Shown here piece by piece: positions 59,994 to 64,000 of a stretch of 64,000 nucleotides of DNA. Each line of letters opens with the position of its first letter. Position 1 is the first letter of the stretch. Position numbers and translations under genes: made by a program. This DNA is from Pseudomonas thivervalensis (lineage in GTDB: Bacteria; Pseudomonadota; Gammaproteobacteria; Pseudomonadales; Pseudomonadaceae), in contig NZ_LHVE01000001.1 of the NCBI RefSeq assembly GCF_001269655.1, positions 248,001-312,000 on the forward strand. Reading direction: 5' to 3'. The notes under the pieces were generated by a model. It did not search any database, was not told where the DNA came from, and saw nothing but the letters and a program-made list of their open reading frames with translations.

Positions 59994-60614
59994 TTAGTCG
60001 TGTTCTTCCAGGTACCGCAACGCCAGTTGCTCAATCGCCACTTTGGTTGCGGGCGGCAGGTGTGGGGCCACCAGCATCATGATCTGGTAGACCACCAATC
60101 GAACCTCGCCCTCGCGGTCGAGGATCCGCTGGTAGTCCAGGGAGAACAACAGGGTCATGGTGATCTGTTCCACCAACTGCCCCAGGGCCTGGGTATCGCT
60201 GACCAGCAATTCCTGGGCCTTGAGCTGCGCCAGCAGCGAGGCGAGGGTTCGCTTCAGGGCGTTGAGCAACTGGCGGATGCCCTTGGCCAGCTTCGGCAGG
60301 CGTCCGGCCAGGTTCGACAGGTCCTGGAACAGGAACCGGTACTGGGCCAGGCGCTCGACGATCAAGTGCAGGAACAGCCAGTAGTCTTCCGGCGCCAACT
60401 GCGCATCCGCCGGAGGGTCGAGCAACGGTGCCAGTTCGTTCTGGAAACGCTCGAACAGCCCGAGGATCAGCGGTTCCTTGCCATGGAAGTGGTAGTAGAG
60501 GTTGCCCGGGCTGATGCCCATTTCGTTGGCAATTTCCAGGGTCGATACGTTCGGCTCGCCCTTTTCGTTGAATAATTGCAGGGCACATTCAAGGATACGG
60601 TCGCGGGTTTTCAT
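59994..60614 (-). CDS. phaD: PhaD, TetR-family activator of the pha cluster
   Basis: 206 residues. The N-terminal helix-turn-helix (TRDRILECALQLFNEKG, ISPGNLYYHFHGKEPL) is of TetR type. The C-terminal all-helical domain would bind an acyl-CoA-like ligand. In P. putida PhaD activates phaC1 and phaI promoters. It is the last gene of phaC1ZC2D. Confidence 0.95.
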   Translation of the reverse strand: MKTRDRILECALQLFNEKGEPNVSTLEIANEMGISPGNLYYHFHGKEPLILGLFERFQNELAPLLDPPADAQLAPEDYWLFLHLIVERLAQYRFLFQDLSNLAGRLPKLAKGIRQLLNALKRTLASLLAQLKAQELLVSDTQALGQLVEQITMTLLFSLDYQRILDREGEVRLVVYQIMMLVAPHLPPATKVAIEQLALRYLEEHD

Positions 60615-60674
60615 CCGGTCTTCTTAATGATCAAGTCGTGCCACGGCCAAGCGCCTGGCCGTGGGGTGAGGCCT

Positions 60675-62357
60675 TCAGCGCACGCGAACATAGGTCCCGG
60701 GGGCGGCGTCCAGCGGCGGGTAGTTCGCGTTGCCCAAGGTCATCTGGGTTTCGTGCTGGGCGCCGGAGCGTTCCTGGATCCAGCCCAGCCATTGCGTCCA
60801 CCAGCTACCTTCGACGTGCTTGGCGTCGTAGTACCAGGCCCGCGGGTCACTGCTCAATTTCGTGCTTTCGATGTAGTTGGCCTTGGGATTGCCCGGTGGA
60901 TTGAGGATGCTCTGGACATGGCCGCTGTTGGAAAGCACGAAGCGTTTTTCGCCACCGAGCAACAGCGTCGAGCGGTACACCGCATCCCAGGGCGTGATGT
61001 GGTCGTTGATGCCGCCCACACTGAAACTGTCCACCGTCACTTTCTGCAGGTCGATGGGCGTGCCGCACACTTCCAGGCCGCCGGGATGGGTCAGTGGGTT
61101 GTGCTTGAAGAAATCCAGCAGGTCGCCGTGGTAGGCCGCCGGCAGCCGGGTGCAGTCGTTGTTCCAGTAGAGGATGTCGAAGGCCGGCGGCTCCTTGCCC
61201 AGCAGGTAGTTGTTGATGAAGTAAGTCCAGATCAGGTCGTTGGGGCGCATCCAGGCGAACACCCGGGCCATGTCGCGTCCATCGAGGATGCCTTTCTGGT
61301 AGGAACGGCGCTTGGCGGCTTCCAGCGTCTGCTCGTCGATGAACAGTGTGGCCGGGCTGTCGATCTGGCTGTCCAGCAGGCTCACCAGATACGTGGCGCT
61401 GGCGACCCGGCGCAGCTGGCGCTTGGCTTGCAGGTGGCCTTGCAGGGCGGCGATGGTCATGCCACCGGCGCAGGCGCCCATCAGGTTGACCTCGCGGGCG
61501 CCGGTGATCGCCCGGCACACATTCATCGCTTCTTCCGTGGCCTCGACATAGCTGGATAGGCCCCATTCGCGGTGGCGGACGTCCGGGTTGCGCCAACTGA
61601 TGATGAACACCTGCAAACCGTTTTTCAGCGCGTACTGGACGAAGCTGTTGGAAGGGCTGAGGTCGAAAATGTAGAACTTGTTGATTTGTGGCGGCACGAT
61701 CAGCAATGGCTTGGCGTACTGCTTTTCGCTCATGGGCCGGTACTGGATCAGTTCGAGCAATTCGTTGCGAAACACCACCGCGCCGGGTGTGGTCGCCAGG
61801 GTCTTGCCGACTTCAAAGGCATGAGGCGTGGTTTGGCGCGGCAAGCCGTCGTTATGCAACAGGTCGTCCACCAAGTGGCTGATGCCGCGAACCAGGCTGG
61901 AACCGCCGGAGTTGAACAGCTCCTTGACCGCCAGCGGGTTGAGCAAGGTATTGGACGGCGCTACGGCGTCGTTGAGCAGGGCGAAGGCGAAGTGGGCGCG
62001 GGCGCGGTCATCCTGGCCCATGTCGCTTTCGTCGATCCAGCTCTTGACCTGTTTTTGCCAGCTCAGGTAGGCCTGCAAGCTGCGGCGATAAAACGGGTTG
62101 AGCTGCCAGGTAGGGTCGGCGAAACGCGGGTCATTGGGGTTGGTGGGGTGCAGGGTCTCGCCCAGTAGCACTCGGCCCAATTGACTGCCCAGTTTCAACG
62201 CATGCCGGGCACTGTGCACCGGATTGCGCAAACCGTGTGCGGCCACACTGCGCAACGTGGACAGCAGGTCCCTGCCACGCAGGCCGGTGACCGCACTTTG
62301 TGCGTTGATGAAGCTGGCAGGGGCGGGCATGGAGCCCTTCGCCGGTTTGTCGCGCAT
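60675..62357 (-). CDS. phaC2: Class II PHA synthase PhaC2
   Basis: 560 residues. It polymerises medium-chain 3-hydroxyacyl-CoA. The lipase-like box NLMGACAGGMT holds the catalytic Cys296; the probable acid is Asp in YWNNDCTRLP and the base His in SNSGHVQSILNPPGN. Length and C-terminus (GTYVRVR) are typical of class II. It is flanked by phaZ and phaD. Confidence 0.97.
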   Translation of the reverse strand: MRDKPAKGSMPAPASFINAQSAVTGLRGRDLLSTLRSVAAHGLRNPVHSARHALKLGSQLGRVLLGETLHPTNPNDPRFADPTWQLNPFYRRSLQAYLSWQKQVKSWIDESDMGQDDRARAHFAFALLNDAVAPSNTLLNPLAVKELFNSGGSSLVRGISHLVDDLLHNDGLPRQTTPHAFEVGKTLATTPGAVVFRNELLELIQYRPMSEKQYAKPLLIVPPQINKFYIFDLSPSNSFVQYALKNGLQVFIISWRNPDVRHREWGLSSYVEATEEAMNVCRAITGAREVNLMGACAGGMTIAALQGHLQAKRQLRRVASATYLVSLLDSQIDSPATLFIDEQTLEAAKRRSYQKGILDGRDMARVFAWMRPNDLIWTYFINNYLLGKEPPAFDILYWNNDCTRLPAAYHGDLLDFFKHNPLTHPGGLEVCGTPIDLQKVTVDSFSVGGINDHITPWDAVYRSTLLLGGEKRFVLSNSGHVQSILNPPGNPKANYIESTKLSSDPRAWYYDAKHVEGSWWTQWLGWIQERSGAQHETQMTLGNANYPPLDAAPGTYVRVR

Positions 62358-62469
62358 GAGTCAACTCCTTCGTCATCAGGCTAAAAACAAACACACCGAA
62401 CCAGACAACATAGTCGCTGTTTCGGGTTGCTGCGCAATCCGGCGTCCTGCCAGGCGCTAATGGGCGGTT

Positions 62470-63327
62470 TCAGCCGCCGCCCAGTGGCGAGGGATGCGGA
62501 TGCATCACCGCACGCTGACGTTCTTCCTCCAGGAATTTCATGATGATCGGCGCCACCGCCTCGGCCCGGGTGATCAGGAACAGATGGCCGTCATCGATGA
62601 TGTGCAATTGGGCGTTGGGAATGCGCCAGGCCAGCATGCGCATGTTGATCAGTGGAATCAGCGGGTCGTCATCGCCGGCCAGCACCAGGGTCGGCTGGTG
62701 GATCTTGTGCAGCCAGTGGATGCTGGTCCAGCCGAGGCCGGCGAACAGTTGCCAGTAATAACCGAGCTTGCCCGCCGAACGAACCTTGGCCGCGTGGCTG
62801 GCCGCCAGGCTCGGGTCGCGGCGGAACGAACCTCCGTAGATCAGCGGTGCGATACGCATCACATGGGAAGGTTGAACGTAGCGCCGGGGGCTGGCCATCA
62901 TCCACAGCACCTTCGGTTTGCCCGGCACCATCACCGCCCCGGCCGCCGTGGCCGCCAGGACCAGCTTCTTGCAGCGCTCCGGGTAGTCGTAGGCGAACTG
63001 CTGGGCCAGGGCGCCGCCCCAGGACACGCCGATCACGTTGACCTGCCCATAGTCGAGGTAATCGAGCATCCGCGCGGTGAGCTTGGCCAGGCCGGGAAAG
63101 CGATACGGCCGGTTGGGCGTCGAGGAGCCGCCGACGCCAGGCACGTCAAAGGCGATCACTTCCAGGTCCGGGTCCAGGGCCTGGATGAACGGAAACACCA
63201 GCTCGAGGTTGGCGCCGATGCCGTTGAAAATCAGCAGCGGCGTCAAGTGAGGCTTGCCGGGACGTACCGCGGTGCGCAAGGTCTGGCCATCCAGATCGAC
63301 GGTACGGAAGATGTACGGTTGCGGCAT
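62470..63327 (-). CDS. phaZ: Intracellular PHA depolymerase PhaZ
   Basis: 285 residues of alpha/beta hydrolase. The serine box GVSWGGALAQQ gives Ser102, matching the catalytic serine of P. putida PhaZ; Asp lies in LAGDDDPL and His in IDDGHLFL. It degrades stored mcl-PHA. It lies between the two synthase genes, as always in class II clusters. Confidence 0.96.
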   Translation of the reverse strand: MPQPYIFRTVDLDGQTLRTAVRPGKPHLTPLLIFNGIGANLELVFPFIQALDPDLEVIAFDVPGVGGSSTPNRPYRFPGLAKLTARMLDYLDYGQVNVIGVSWGGALAQQFAYDYPERCKKLVLAATAAGAVMVPGKPKVLWMMASPRRYVQPSHVMRIAPLIYGGSFRRDPSLAASHAAKVRSAGKLGYYWQLFAGLGWTSIHWLHKIHQPTLVLAGDDDPLIPLINMRMLAWRIPNAQLHIIDDGHLFLITRAEAVAPIIMKFLEEERQRAVMHPHPSPLGGG

Positions 63328-63376
63328 GCTTCAAGCCCTGTGGGTTGGGTCGCTGTCTTTCATTTTTCCCCGATCC

Positions 63377-63472
63377 CCTGTGGGAGCGAGCTTGCTCGCG
63401 ATTGCGGTGTGTCAGCACATACCAATGTTGACTGTGCCGCCGTCATCGCGAGCAAGCTCGCTCCCACATGGG
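63377..63472. repeat. REP pair, family A, with a decayed extra copy downstream
   Basis: Forward GTGGGAGCGAGCTTGCTCGC at 63381 and reverse ending at 63468, in the 259-base gap between phaC1 and phaZ. A degenerate half-element (GTGAGCAAGCCCACCCCCAC) is at 63547. Confidence 0.82.
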
Positions 63473-63586
63473 GTCTGCTGTGAACATGATCTTGCGTTCA
63501 CCAGCGCTGTGGGCCTTGCATTCAGTGTCGGCTGGCGGGAAGTATTCGTGAGCAAGCCCACCCCCACAGCAGACGAGTTGCATCCG

Positions 63587-64000
63587 TTACCGCTCATGCA
63601 CATAGGTGCCGGGCGCCGCTTCACCGGCCGGGTAGGCCTTGTTGCCCAGCACGGTCGGGGCCTTTTTCAGTTTGCCCGAGCGCTCGGCCTGCCAGGCCTG
63701 CCAGTGCAGCCACCAGGAATCGGTGTGCTTGGTGGAGTTTTCCTGCCAGTCCTCGGCCTTGGCCGGCATGTCCTCGCCGGTCATGTAGCGCGACTTGGGG
63801 TTGCCGGGCGGGTTGAGGATGCTCTGGATGTGGCCGCTGCTCGACAGCACGAACTCCACCTTGCCGCCAAACAGCTGCGCCGACTTGTAGCAGGACTTCC
63901 ACGGCGTGATGTGATCATTGGTGCCGGCCAGGGAGAAGATGTCGGCGGTGACCTGCTTGAGGTCGATGGGCGTGCCGCACACTTCCAGTGCGTTGGGGCG
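63587..64000 (-). CDS. phaC1: Class II PHA synthase PhaC1, C-terminal part; gene continues past the right edge
   Basis: About 137 residues from the C-terminus are visible, including TNDHITPWKSC, the catalytic-His stretch SSSGHIQSILNPPGN and the end GTYVHER. Comparison with PhaC2 in this window shows the same segments in the same order. The catalytic Cys region is outside. Confidence 0.95.
   Translation of the reverse strand, partial: RPNALEVCGTPIDLKQVTADIFSLAGTNDHITPWKSCYKSAQLFGGKVEFVLSSSGHIQSILNPPGNPKSRYMTGEDMPAKAEDWQENSTKHTDSWWLHWQAWQAERSGKLKKAPTVLGNKAYPAGEAAPGTYVHER

Overview
The window is a bacterial chromosome segment from a Pseudomonas of the fluorescens group. The evidence is a hut locus with the Pseudomonas layout (hutF, hutCD, hutU, a urocanate-type permease, hutXWV, two hutH copies, hutI, hutG), a class II PHA cluster (phaC1-Z-C2-D facing phaI-phaF), glnA upstream of ntrB, the tatABC-hisEI-ubiEJB neighbourhood, high GC, and dozens of REP repeats of the types common in this group. 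I saw no tRNA, rRNA, CRISPR array, prophage or transposase gene.

Layout. 1-4268 (minus strand) is nitrogen control: glnA behind a sigma54 promoter with NtrC-like sites, a periplasmic chorismate mutase, two tandem DUF4124 proteins, and ntrB running off the left edge. 4597-18504 holds thiI, typA, a YkgJ-type protein, glgP, a DUF2339/DUF3999 membrane pair, fbp and a DUF924 gene. 18630-21662 holds an amino-acid-type chemoreceptor and two small lipoproteins. 21793-36552 is the histidine catabolism locus. Its repressor HutC has candidate TGTA-N2-TACA operators in front of hutF/hutC and directly over the start of a sigma54 promoter for hutU. 36835-45064 holds a choline-type binding protein, an esterase, proline iminopeptidase, dtd and opgGH.

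45106-47706 is an AT-richer island lying between two look-alike terminators. It holds a 33-residue peptide gene with a very strong ribosome site, an intercistronic hairpin, a shortened M29-peptidase-like protein and, divergently, a single-chain PheRS-like ligase whose amino-acid pocket is altered. This is my best candidate for an undescribed peptide-modification system. Next to it, a DUF6124-type gene has a leader that can fold in two mutually exclusive ways, one hiding its ribosome site. Beyond that lies a roughly 1.1-kb noncoding block: a long inverted repeat enclosing a REP cluster.

49544-57750 (minus strand) holds an HBM-type chemoreceptor, rsmE, tatCBA, hisE/hisI and ubiB/J/E. 57906-64000 is PHA granule biology: a small PHA-system protein, phasins phaI and phaF, then phaD, phaC2, phaZ and the end of phaC1, cut by the right edge.

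A second notable point is HutH1, an intact histidine-ammonia-lyase paralogue from which exactly the Ala-Ser-Gly of the MIO cofactor has been lost.
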